64,000 nucleotides of DNA. It comes from Opimibacter sp041746735 (GTDB lineage: Bacteria > Bacteroidota > Bacteroidia > Chitinophagales > Saprospiraceae). Position numbers and translations under genes: made by a program. The notes beneath the pieces are model-generated. The model worked only from the letters and a program-made list of their open reading frames with translations, made no database searches and was not told the DNA's origin. The stretch covers positions 1 through 64,000 of the forward strand of contig JBGTGP010000036.1 in the NCBI GenBank assembly GCA_041746735.1. Reading direction: 5' to 3'. Positions 55,969-64,000 of this stretch are shown here, piece after piece (position 1 is the first letter of the stretch; the number at the start of each line of letters is the position of its first letter).

Positions 55969-57339
55969 ATGAATCGAAGAAAGTTTATCATTGGGTCCAC
56001 TATTGCGGGTACCGGTATCCTGACCCATCAGACGTCACTTGCCTCGGTGATGCCCCTTAAAAAGAAGCCAGGCTCCGTATTGATCATCGGCGCCGGATTC
56101 GCCGGCCTGACAGCGGCCCATCTGCTTCGAAAACAAGGTGTACAGGTCACCATTCTCGAAGCCCGAAACCGAATCGGCGGCAGGGTATACTCTCATTCAC
56201 CGGAAGGAACGGAAGGCCAGGTCATTGAACTGGGTGCCGAGTGGGTAGGGAATTCACATTCCTCTTTGATTGACATGTGCAAGGAGTTTGGACTGGAACT
56301 GCGAAATAATCAATTTGAAACTCATCTCACCTTTGAAGGTGCCTATAGCCCTGCCGGCAAGTGGGAATTCAGTAAGAAACTTGAAGAATTCTGGATGAAG
56401 AAAACCGGGATTTGGGAAGGATACACCGACACGACAAAGAAGAAATTAGATCAGATGGACTGGTGGAGATGGTTATCCAATCAGGGCTTTTCCGAAAGGG
56501 ATCTTTTGCTCAGGGAGCTGATTGACAGCACCGATTTTGGAGAAAGTATCCGGCATACGTCTGGTTTTGCTGCTTTTGCCGAATACGCCGAGAGCAGTGA
56601 GAAGAATGAAATGGACCTCAAAATCGTAGGAGGCAACAGCCAGTTGGCAGATAAATTGGCAAATGCCGTTGATCGCCGGAATATCCTGACATCTAAAAAA
56701 GTAATTTCAATCACGCAACACAAGAAAGAAGGAGTTACTGTCAAATGTGCTGACGGAACGGAGTATAAAGCAGACCGGCTCATCTGTACCGCCCCGACAT
56801 ATTCCGTCATGCAGATCAACTGGTCACCTGGCTTGCCAGCGAAGCAGGTGGATGCCATGAACGCCCTTCAGTATGCCCGGATTGTCAAATTCCCGGTCAT
56901 CTTCAAGGAGCGTTTTTGGAAACAGGAAGATTTTGATATGGTCACCGATACGCCAGCCCATTACTTCTATCATGCGACTAAAAACCAGGATGGCAAAACC
57001 GGAGTGCTGATCTCATACTGCACAGGCGATAAAGCGGATGCTATGTCGTCTATGACCAAGGAGCAACGCCAGGATATCATCCTTGAAGCCTTACGCCCGG
57101 CTTTTGGTAATGTGAAACACTACATGAAGGACAGCATGATGTACTATTGGGGTACAGATCCGTATTCCCGCGGAGCATACGCTTTCTACGGAAAGGGGCA
57201 GTGGTTTGGAATCATGCCGGTCCTTCGGGAGTCGTTTATGCATACGCACTTTGCCGGCGAGCATCTGGCCGACTGGCAGGGATTCATGGAGGGCGCAATC
57301 AACAGCGCGGAAGATGTCGTGGATGAGATTTTGGGGTAA
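55969..57339 (+). CDS. Flavin-containing monoamine oxidase family protein with twin-arginine-like signal
   Basis: 456 residues. The start MNRRKFIIGSTIAGTGI has a twin-arginine motif (NRRKFI) and a hydrophobic helix, so export by Tat is likely. The FAD-binding segment is VLIIGAGFAGLTAAHLLRK (about 37-55), followed by LEARNRIGGRVYS. A C-terminal flavin contact appears in FAGEHLADWQGFMEGAINSA. This is the amine oxidase (MAO) fold. The substrate amine or amino acid is unknown. Tat export suggests it folds with FAD in the cytoplasm first. It converges with no near neighbour; the MobA gene follows in the same direction. Confidence 0.92.
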   Translation: MNRRKFIIGSTIAGTGILTHQTSLASVMPLKKKPGSVLIIGAGFAGLTAAHLLRKQGVQVTILEARNRIGGRVYSHSPEGTEGQVIELGAEWVGNSHSSLIDMCKEFGLELRNNQFETHLTFEGAYSPAGKWEFSKKLEEFWMKKTGIWEGYTDTTKKKLDQMDWWRWLSNQGFSERDLLLRELIDSTDFGESIRHTSGFAAFAEYAESSEKNEMDLKIVGGNSQLADKLANAVDRRNILTSKKVISITQHKKEGVTVKCADGTEYKADRLICTAPTYSVMQINWSPGLPAKQVDAMNALQYARIVKFPVIFKERFWKQEDFDMVTDTPAHYFYHATKNQDGKTGVLISYCTGDKADAMSSMTKEQRQDIILEALRPAFGNVKHYMKDSMMYYWGTDPYSRGAYAFYGKGQWFGIMPVLRESFMHTHFAGEHLADWQGFMEGAINSAEDVVDEILG

Positions 57340-57406
57340 CCGCCAATGATGATGACCCGGGTTGGATCTAGAGCGGTCAATCGAAATTGGAATTAAAAGC
57401 CACATT

Positions 57407-58018
57407 ATGGAAGCACCCAATGCCAGCCATATTCCTCCATTGAATGGACTTGTACTCGCGGGTGGTGAAAGCCGGCGAATGGGGATGGATAAGGGCCTGA
57501 TCGAGTATCATGGCACACCCCAGCGGGAGTATGTTTTCAATTTGATAAATCCGCTGACGGTCAACACATATATTTCAAGCCGACCAGGGCAAATTGGAGG
57601 AAGCACTTTTCCTGTACTGGAGGATACCGTTTTCAATCTTGGACCACTCGGCGCTGTCCTGACGGCATTTGAACTGGATCCGACGAGTGCCTGGCTCGTC
57701 GTGGCATGTGATTTTCCATTGCTTGACCGCGAGGCGTTATTGCAGTTACTGGAGTCCCGTAAACCGGACGCTCTTGCCACCTCGTTTTATGATGTACGTG
57801 CAGGATTGCCAGAGCCCTGGATCAGCATACTGGAGCCTGGTATATACTCAGTCCTCCAGGCGTATACGGCCCGTGGGAAAAGCAGTCTTCGCGGCGTACT
57901 TGAAGACTATAAAACACATACGATCCTGTCCAAAAAAGCCGACGTGCTTTTAAATGCCAATACGCCTGAGGAGGTGGAGTATTTTAAAAGAATACTACAG
58001 CCACCATCAACAGAATAA
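57407..58018 (+). CDS. mobA: Molybdenum cofactor guanylyltransferase
   Basis: 203 residues from ATG 57407; a TTG start at 57362 is in frame but less likely. The nucleotide-binding motif LAGGESRRMGMDKG is at about residues 17-30, and a VACDFPLL metal-binding segment follows near 105. MobA attaches GMP to molybdopterin to make the bis-MGD form used by many oxidoreductases. No other molybdenum genes lie in the window. It starts 68 bp after the amine oxidase stop, so co-transcription is possible but no functional link is known. Confidence 0.9.
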   Translation: MEAPNASHIPPLNGLVLAGGESRRMGMDKGLIEYHGTPQREYVFNLINPLTVNTYISSRPGQIGGSTFPVLEDTVFNLGPLGAVLTAFELDPTSAWLVVACDFPLLDREALLQLLESRKPDALATSFYDVRAGLPEPWISILEPGIYSVLQAYTARGKSSLRGVLEDYKTHTILSKKADVLLNANTPEEVEYFKRILQPPSTE

Positions 58019-58089
58019 TATGCAAGGCGAATGGCATCACCTCGATGATTTCAGGTGGCTATAAGTTCCCTCAACCTGTGTACCCCGCA

Positions 58090-60840
58090 CTACTGCATGA
58101 CCACAAATCGGGCCTGATATAACCTGCCATCCTTTTCGATCCGGATCAGGTATAATCCGTTCGGTAATGTTGATACCGGCACGACAGGCTCCGATGCTGT
58201 ATCCTGCAACAGCACCCTCCCTGTAAAATCCAAAATGGTGTAAGCAAAACGGGCATCATCAAGGGTCAAAAAGAGCGCTGATGACACAGGTACAGGATAT
58301 ATATGTAATGATTGTGGTCGGAGATCCACATCTATGCTACTGATTATTGTTACCTGCACGGTGTCTGAAAAGGCCGCGCATCCTGCAGCAAACGTCAGCA
58401 TCGCATAGTACTGACCACTATCCTGTGCAACATACGTTGGCCCGGTTGCATCCGGGATCAGGGTATCATTTCGAAACCATTGATACGTAGCAGCGGCAAC
58501 GGAAAGAGAGAGCAGGTTGTCATTGACGATGACGGCTACCTCCGGAATCACAAAGGGAGTGATCAGTGATGTTAATGTCGTGGACACACCACAACTATTT
58601 CCGGCTTCAGCGGTGAGTATGCCGCTATCAAAGCCGATTTGCAGATCAATGATAGCTTCATTTATACCACTGATAACCTCCCAGTCCGGGGGTATAGACC
58701 AGTTGAATACAGAGGCATGCTGGGCCAGGAGGGTGTATGTGAGGATCTCACCCGTGCAGGGTGTCAAGTCCCCCTGGATATTGATTGCCAGTGGAAGTCG
58801 CCTGGGTGTTGTTGTGAAGTTTATCTGACCGGAGAAACCACATACATTTGAGGCGATCACTGAGATATTGCCGGCATTACGTCCTGCACGCACGGTGACG
58901 GTGTCATTATTGCCGGTACCCAGGATCTGCCATCCCAGCGGAAAACTCCATTGAAACTGATCCGCATCCTGTGAAGTAATGCTGTACATGATGGTATCGT
59001 TTTCACAAGGGAAAGGATCTCCTGTTAAATTCCCGATGACCGGCAACGTGGAGCAATAGGGTAACACCTCAATATCAGAACCATAACCAAAGATCCATGC
59101 AGACCCATTTGGATTGGGAACTCCCGAAACGCCGAAAAGCGGAAAAGGGGTAGTATAGCTGGACTGCCAGTTCTGCCCTCCGTTGAATGTAATATATGCG
59201 CGGCCTTCAGTGTTGGACCGGCCGACTACGATCCCGGTGTCAGGTGTAATAAAATAGACCCCATCCCAAAAACGGTCGATCGGCAGTGTCAGCATTTCCC
59301 ATGAATCGCCGGCATTGGTTGTGCTCCACATATTGCGTTCAAAACTGGAGGAGACCACCCAGCCTTTTTGGCCCAGAAAATAACTCTGTTCATATTGGAT
59401 ACCCGGTTTCGGTGGTGTGATCGGCAGCCAGGTTTCACCCTGATCTTCACTTCGTAAGATGATCCCATTGTAGCCTGTAGCCATATAGCGCTGGGCATCT
59501 ATACGGGCAATGGAGCGGAGCTGGTTGCCAGCATTGTACATCGTGTCCCACGTGCTGCCACTATTCTGACTGCGAAGTAGAATACCGGAACTGGAGCAGG
59601 CCAAAATCCTTGAGTCACTGATCGCCAGGATATCATTGATATTGCCACCCAGAAATGCGGCCTTTTCCTGCCAACTAACGCCCATGTCCGAGGAGTGAAA
59701 AATCCGTTGATTAGCTCCGATCCACATATCGTTTGGCTGCAGGCCGTGAATAGAAAGGAAATTGCGTGTACTGCCGAACGAGATGTCCTCCCATTCCGCA
59801 CCACCTGTAGTGGTTCGAAGTATCATTCCATTGTTACCTATAGCAAAGCCCACACTCCTGCTGAAAAAATGGATATCCTGCATTTGCGTTCTTGGAGGAC
59901 CTGAGGTTTCCGACCATCCGGTACCGGCATCGGTCGTATGAAATATGCTGCTGATGTCGTTGCCTACCCAGAATTCCTCATCTGAGGCAGCAGCAACGGA
60001 ATAACTCCTTTGTGCGACAAGACCTGTCGTGAGGGGAGTCCATGTCCGCCCGCTATCCACGGATATAGTCGGATTGGCACTGGGGGTCCCGGAGAAGATG
60101 ACATTTGGACTGGCTCCAAAGGTCAGTCCGGTCGAGGAATTGAGAATAGCATTGGAGCTGATCAGATTCCACGTCTGTCCGCCGTTGAGGGATTGAAATA
60201 CATCGCGGCCATCCGTTGCTACCCCATATTGTGCATTGTAAAACCGAATTACATCCGGACCGTTGATGTCAGTATTGGTGGACCAGGTGTTACCTCCGTT
60301 GTTGGTAGCGTATATCTTCGGATTGGCACCGGTCGTTAAGCACCAGATATGATCTGCGGAGAGAATGTGGGCGCTAAAAACACCGGTGATGGCGGGAAGA
60401 TTTAAATTTTCCCAGGTTGCACCATTGAACCTGAAAACACCAATAGAGGAGGAGATGATCCAATGATCTTCTGCGATGCCGCGAATGTCATGGATGCCTA
60501 TAGGGGCACCGGCTATTTCCTGCCAGGTATTGCCGCCATTGGTCGAGATGATAAAACCGTTTCCTCCGGCGGCCACGACTTTACCATCTGTTTGCGGCAG
60601 GTAATCAATGGCCGCCAACCTCCAGCCTTTATTGAGCGTTTGGAGCAAGTCCCATTTTTTAGTTTGCTTGTCCATCCGGAGGAGCAGGTCATTGGATCCT
60701 GCTGCAAATCCATACCCATCCTCATGGATGGCAATATCCAGTACCTGCTCCATTTTGGCCAGCGGATATTGTCTTACCCATTGAGCAGAGATGGTGGAGT
60801 AAAAAGAAAAGAGTAGTAGGAGAGAGGAGACATATTTCAT
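58090..60840 (-). CDS. Secreted Ycf48-like beta-propeller protein with T9SS sorting domain
   Basis: 916 residues with signal peptide (about 1-19, STISAQ). Residues 25-600 contain a series of 'STNGGNTWQEI', 'SLNGGQTWNLI', 'SEDQGETWLPI' blades (BNR/sialidase-like, photosystem II assembly factor Ycf48-like). Two PKD/Ig-like domains follow (about 610-800), then a type A T9SS domain (HIYPVPVSSALFLTL). Such propellers occur in many secreted Bacteroidota proteins and are not evidence of photosynthesis. There is no sialidase Asp-box triad enzyme site that I can see. Role probably binding or structural. Confidence 0.88.
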   Translation of the reverse strand: MKYVSSLLLLFSFYSTISAQWVRQYPLAKMEQVLDIAIHEDGYGFAAGSNDLLLRMDKQTKKWDLLQTLNKGWRLAAIDYLPQTDGKVVAAGGNGFIISTNGGNTWQEIAGAPIGIHDIRGIAEDHWIISSSIGVFRFNGATWENLNLPAITGVFSAHILSADHIWCLTTGANPKIYATNNGGNTWSTNTDINGPDVIRFYNAQYGVATDGRDVFQSLNGGQTWNLISSNAILNSSTGLTFGASPNVIFSGTPSANPTISVDSGRTWTPLTTGLVAQRSYSVAAASDEEFWVGNDISSIFHTTDAGTGWSETSGPPRTQMQDIHFFSRSVGFAIGNNGMILRTTTGGAEWEDISFGSTRNFLSIHGLQPNDMWIGANQRIFHSSDMGVSWQEKAAFLGGNINDILAISDSRILACSSSGILLRSQNSGSTWDTMYNAGNQLRSIARIDAQRYMATGYNGIILRSEDQGETWLPITPPKPGIQYEQSYFLGQKGWVVSSSFERNMWSTTNAGDSWEMLTLPIDRFWDGVYFITPDTGIVVGRSNTEGRAYITFNGGQNWQSSYTTPFPLFGVSGVPNPNGSAWIFGYGSDIEVLPYCSTLPVIGNLTGDPFPCENDTIMYSITSQDADQFQWSFPLGWQILGTGNNDTVTVRAGRNAGNISVIASNVCGFSGQINFTTTPRRLPLAINIQGDLTPCTGEILTYTLLAQHASVFNWSIPPDWEVISGINEAIIDLQIGFDSGILTAEAGNSCGVSTTLTSLITPFVIPEVAVIVNDNLLSLSVAAATYQWFRNDTLIPDATGPTYVAQDSGQYYAMLTFAAGCAAFSDTVQVTIISSIDVDLRPQSLHIYPVPVSSALFLTLDDARFAYTILDFTGRVLLQDTASEPVVPVSTLPNGLYLIRIEKDGRLYQARFVVMQ

Positions 60841-60966
60841 CAGAATTTCTTTATCGGCTATGCAAGGCGCTAAATATACCTGTTGAAATTCAAATCAGAG
60901 GGAATCCGAGGATGAGCAGGTGTTTTTTATCAAATGAAAAGACGCGTGCTTTGAAAAGATCAGGTT

Positions 60967-62736
60967 TCAGCCTTCGGTGGGATTGGCATTGGTCTGTAAA
61001 GCAAAACCCGATCCGGAGGTGTCAAGATCACCCTGCAGAAAACGGAGGGCATCTTCGTTGGTGACAAAAAAGTGCCCGGCACCCAGCTTCCCGGTCAGGC
61101 CGGAGGAATACAGTTTGTCCCGAACCGGTCCTTTCACTTCAGTCACCAGGACCCTTACATTTTTCTTTGCCAGTTCATCCAGCATGTCATCCAGCACATC
61201 CAGTGCCGAACTGTCTATACTGCTGATACTTTCCATATCCAGAATGACGGTCCGGATGGCATCCGTTCGCTTGCTCATATACTCATGAAGTGCTTCATCA
61301 AAGCGGTTGATGTTGGCGAAAAACAGAGGAGCATCATATCTGAATATCAGGACTCCTTCCGGGATATCCAGATTACTAAATCGCCTTACATTCCGGAAGG
61401 AATGGGTTCCGGGAACCCGGCCCAATTCAGCATGATGGGGATATGAGGCTTCAAAAATGATCCACGCCAGGGATAGCAATACCCCGATGATGATGCCGGC
61501 GCTAATACCCAGGAAGAGCGTTCCGGCAAAGGTGGCGGCCATCATCCAGAAATCTTTCCGGTCCAGCATCCACAAGCGTCGCATATCGTCAAGGCGAATG
61601 AGTTTGACGACCGCTACCAGGATCACTGCCGCGAGAATGGCATGGGGCAGATAGTAGAAAACCGGGGTCAGCAGGATCAGAGTCAGCAGGATGAGCAGTG
61701 CACTCACGATGGAGGCCATTCCGCTTCGGGCACCTGCCTGATCGTTGACCATCGAACGGGACATTCCACCTGTCACGGGGGTAGCGCGTAGTAAGCCACT
61801 GGCGATATTGGCCAGGCCAATAGCCATAAGTTCCCGGTTGGGAATCACCTTATAGGATTTGTGCCGTGCCTGGATCGTACGCGCTACCGCTGTGCTTTCC
61901 ATGAAGCTGATCAGTGCGATGGCGAAGGCAGTGGGGAACAAAGTCAAAAAGTGACCGACGTTCATACCTGTAAAATGAAGCCGGGGCAGACCTTGCGGAA
62001 TTTGTCCTACGATGGATATCCCCTGCAGATCAAATCTCCATATCCAGGTGACGAGAATCGAAAGCGCTACCACCGCCAGGGCACCGGGTATCCGGGGAAA
62101 CAGCCGCTGAAATAATACCAGTAGTATCAGCCCGGCACCACCCATGGCCAGGGTGGGCAAATGCGTTTTCTGTATTCCATAGGCCAGCGCTTTTATAATT
62201 TCCTGCACATGCTGCGTCTGACTCATCGGGATCCCGAGAAGATGCTTGCATTGACTGAGCCCGATGATCATGACCGCTGCTGTGGTAAAGCCCAGAATAA
62301 CTGGATGAGACAAGAAGTGGACCAGAAATCCAAGCCGAAGCCATCCCAGCATAAACTGGATCAGTCCCACGATCAGGACGAGAAGGGTTACGAGCAAAAA
62401 GTATTCAGACGTTCCTGTCTGAGCGATGAGCCCGATACTTGCGGCGGTCAGCAAGGCTGTCAGAGCCCCGGGTCCTACGGACAATTGACGAGAGGTGCCA
62501 AACCAGGCATAGACAATCGCAGGGAGGGTAGAGGCATATAGACCATAGATCGGCGGCAGACCGGCAATCAAGGCATACGCCATGCCCTGCGGGATCAGCA
62601 TGACACCTACGGTCAATCCGGCAACCAGGTCAAATCGAAAATCCGTTCGCGGATAGTCGCGAATCCAGTCGGGTATGAATGAGCTCGGTCTCAAATGCGG
62701 CGTAAAGATAAATCTACAGCACCATAGATATAGCAT
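60967..62736 (-). CDS. SulP-family anion transporter with STAS domain (second copy)
   Basis: 589 residues from ATG 62736; GTG 62748 is possible. The SulP signature is GLTVGVMLIPQGMAYALIAGLPPIYGLY near 44-71, followed by about 12 helices. The C-terminal STAS domain (about 475-575, RTVILDMESISSIDSSALDVL) is complete. It differs in length and sequence from the copy at 30731 and has no carbonic anhydrase next to it, so it may carry sulfate instead. Substrate is inference. Confidence 0.92.
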   Translation of the reverse strand: MLYLWCCRFIFTPHLRPSSFIPDWIRDYPRTDFRFDLVAGLTVGVMLIPQGMAYALIAGLPPIYGLYASTLPAIVYAWFGTSRQLSVGPGALTALLTAASIGLIAQTGTSEYFLLVTLLVLIVGLIQFMLGWLRLGFLVHFLSHPVILGFTTAAVMIIGLSQCKHLLGIPMSQTQHVQEIIKALAYGIQKTHLPTLAMGGAGLILLVLFQRLFPRIPGALAVVALSILVTWIWRFDLQGISIVGQIPQGLPRLHFTGMNVGHFLTLFPTAFAIALISFMESTAVARTIQARHKSYKVIPNRELMAIGLANIASGLLRATPVTGGMSRSMVNDQAGARSGMASIVSALLILLTLILLTPVFYYLPHAILAAVILVAVVKLIRLDDMRRLWMLDRKDFWMMAATFAGTLFLGISAGIIIGVLLSLAWIIFEASYPHHAELGRVPGTHSFRNVRRFSNLDIPEGVLIFRYDAPLFFANINRFDEALHEYMSKRTDAIRTVILDMESISSIDSSALDVLDDMLDELAKKNVRVLVTEVKGPVRDKLYSSGLTGKLGAGHFFVTNEDALRFLQGDLDTSGSGFALQTNANPTEG

Positions 62737-62781
62737 CTCCTGCGTCACCCTCTACGCTTGGCTATACAAGTAAACGCCGCG

Positions 62782-62820
62782 GCGTTGAGGAGTTGAGAGG
62801 TTGAGAGGTTGAGAAGTTTA
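62782..62820 (+). repeat. Module D tract (GAGGTTGAGAGGTTGAGAAG)
   Basis: Short-period G/A/T-rich words matching the reverse strand of 18785-18840 and forward 27201-27235. It begins the collinear D-C-A block. Confidence 0.75.
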
Positions 62821-62880
62821 GTGTGGTGCTTCGACCTGCTTGACATATCCTCGGGCTACAGCTCAGCAACCGTGGTGAGT
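62821..62880 (+). repeat. Single copy of module C (opposite orientation)
   Basis: Reverse complement of the 58-bp unit at 18662-18777 with four mismatches in about 60 bases. It holds GGTGCTTCGACC and GCTCAGCAACC near its ends. Confidence 0.88.
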
Positions 62881-62884
62881 GTGT

Positions 62885-62920
62885 CAGAATCTTCGCTGCG
62901 CTTCGACTGGCATCCCATAA
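62885..62920 (+). repeat. Intergenic repeat module A (full copy)
   Basis: Starts CAGAATCTTCGCTGCGCT and continues TCGACTGGCATCCCATAA. It matches 286-321 over 36 bases with about three mismatches. The block 62782-62920 is D-C-A in order. Confidence 0.85.
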
Positions 62921-62937
62921 TAAAGCAATATCAGGGA

Positions 62938-63639
62938 TTATTTAGTTTTGGAAGCGCCTAAAAAAATGACAGATAAACCGGCATAAAATTGTCCAAGCGG
63001 ATCTGTGACAGAATCCGTCAGGACATCCGCATTTACGTCTGTACTCCAATGGGTATTCAGAAAGCCAATTCTGTAGCCACCGCAGAGTTGAAATAAATGC
63101 GCTTTTCGGGAAGGGATATAACCGAAACCTATTTTCAATCCGGCTTGCATAAAACCTTGCTGGCTGAATAGTTCTGTTGTATTCCGTTGAGCAAACACCT
63201 CTGAAATTGGTTGGGCAATGGCATGTTGTCTGATTTTCAATGTACCACCTATATACCCTCCGCCGAAAAAAGGAGATACCGCATAGCCTTTTTTGCGCAC
63301 CACAGCGTATTCGGCGCTGACGTCTGTGCCACCGAACATCTGTTCGAGATTTTCACCTGCACCGGAGTTTCGATTTGACATGACAAGAAAGAGTAGATTC
63401 AGACGAGTCTTGTCCCACTGCCACACGCGGCCCATGCTGCCCGTCCATGCGAAATTGCGGGTAACGGGGCGATCATTTTGCTGTAGAAGAGTGTTGAGAT
63501 TCTCCTGATTCCAGAATCCTGCTCCAGCCTGTATGGTATACCCAGTACGAAGAGTGCCTCCACCCCAAAGTGTGTCCGTGGAATGTTGCCCAAGTACGGC
63601 AGTGGTCAACAGCATCAGGAGAAGCGGAAGGAGTCTCAT
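62938..63639 (-). CDS. Outer membrane beta-barrel-like protein of unknown function
   Basis: 233 residues with a signal peptide (about 1-17, AVLGQ). The mature part has beta-strand-like alternation and glycines (YAVSPFFGGGYIGGTLKI, GFMQAGLKIGFGYI) and ends near a strand (FYAGLSVIFLGASKTK). This is typical of small outer-membrane barrels in Bacteroidota, but no family is recognised. It is preceded on the left by repeat module A, 17 bp beyond its stop. Confidence 0.72.
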   Translation of the reverse strand: MRLLPLLLMLLTTAVLGQHSTDTLWGGGTLRTGYTIQAGAGFWNQENLNTLLQQNDRPVTRNFAWTGSMGRVWQWDKTRLNLLFLVMSNRNSGAGENLEQMFGGTDVSAEYAVVRKKGYAVSPFFGGGYIGGTLKIRQHAIAQPISEVFAQRNTTELFSQQGFMQAGLKIGFGYIPSRKAHLFQLCGGYRIGFLNTHWSTDVNADVLTDSVTDPLGQFYAGLSVIFLGASKTK

Positions 63640-63745
63640 AATTCGGAAAATTGAAACGGATGAGGAAAAAAGGAAGGTGAGATGATCTCTCCTTTCAAAT
63701 ATAAAGAATGTCGTGAAGTAAGGAGTGAGCTAAAAGTAACCTGAT

Positions 63746-64000
63746 TTAAACTTTTACCGTTTTCCAACGGCCACGGGTAAAGAGCCAAAGGGTGAATAGA
63801 CCCACTGATGTTTCGGAAATAAACACCGCCCAGAAAACGCCTGAGGCCTGCCAGCCAAAATGAATCGCAAGCAACCAGGAAAGCGGAATCTGGATCAGCC
63901 AGAAAAAAACCAGATTGATATAGGTGGGTGTGCGTGTATCACCAGCTCCGTTAAACGCCTGGACGGAGACCATCCACCAGCCGTAGACGAAATAGGACAT
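63746..64000 (-). CDS. MATE-family efflux transporter, C-terminal part (runs off right edge)
   Basis: 84 residues, the end of a longer protein. FNGAGDTRTPTYINLVFFW is the conserved C-terminal-half MATE segment, followed by two membrane helices. MATE proteins export drugs or organic cations by Na+ or H+ exchange. The stop is at 63746; the start is outside the window. Confidence 0.9.
   Translation of the reverse strand: MSYFVYGWWMVSVQAFNGAGDTRTPTYINLVFFWLIQIPLSWLLAIHFGWQASGVFWAVFISETSVGLFTLWLFTRGRWKTVKV

Noticed and set aside
58090..60840. Photosystem assembly factor
   Set aside because: The Ycf48-like blades are a general beta-propeller type. The T9SS domain and the absence of photosynthesis genes argue for a secreted surface protein.

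Overview
This 64 kb window is chromosomal sequence from a member of the Bacteroidota, most likely the family Saprospiraceae. The evidence is the density of Type IX secretion (T9SS) cargo: at least eight large or small secreted proteins end in a C-terminal 'YPNP' (type A) or 'FSPNGDGIND' (type B) sorting domain. There are also SprB-type repeats, a dockerin-like segment of the style common on Saprospiraceae surface proteins, and promoter-like TTTG/TAnnTTTG boxes. I see no tRNA, rRNA, CRISPR array or prophage. The family assignment is inference from gene content, not from a marker gene.

Layout. The left edge (1-136) is the end of an insertion sequence with the first 28 codons of an IS3-like OrfA, followed by intergenic repeats. 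Next come a serine hydrolase and an M6 metalloprotease (both T9SS cargo, converging on a shared terminator), a class II B12-dependent ribonucleotide reductase, an MscS channel, a small T9SS protein paired with a tail-fibre-like repeat protein, a Ca2+/Na+ antiporter, and a 1252-residue surface protein. From 17.4 to 20.9 kb are a DUF1801 protein, two membrane proteins and an acyl-CoA:acetate CoA-transferase. From 21.3 to 25.2 kb an outer-membrane-like protein, a membrane-anchored protein and a TonB-dependent receptor form a probable operon. From 26.7 to 30 kb there are small membrane proteins (DoxX, NicO/UreH-like, DUF4260), a lipoprotein and an SDR. From 30 to 32.4 kb a beta-carbonic anhydrase sits directly downstream of a SulP transporter, a likely bicarbonate uptake pair. 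Malic enzyme, a GNAT, a Tricorn-like protease and two giant adhesins follow (to 50.3 kb). The right part holds a DMT exporter, a DUF457-type membrane hydrolase, a PhoD phosphatase, an OmpA-family lipoprotein, a flavin amine oxidase, MobA, a Ycf48-like propeller protein, a second SulP, an outer membrane protein and the C-terminus of a MATE exporter.

The least expected structure is non-coding. Four intergenic regions (about 147-321, 18591-18840, 27201-27408, 62782-62920) share pieces of one modular repeat: an A/G-rich heptamer-like tract (D), a 58-bp unit (C), a 'GGAATCTCCGCTGCGCT' module (A) and a TCTGGCA heptamer tract (B). Two of these loci, 44 kb apart, keep the same module order D-C-A when read on opposite strands; one of them has C exactly duplicated. 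This looks like a dispersed composite element that I cannot match to a named family.

Most of the metabolic genes are ordinary. The accessory character of the window lies in the secreted surface proteins and the dispersed repeats.
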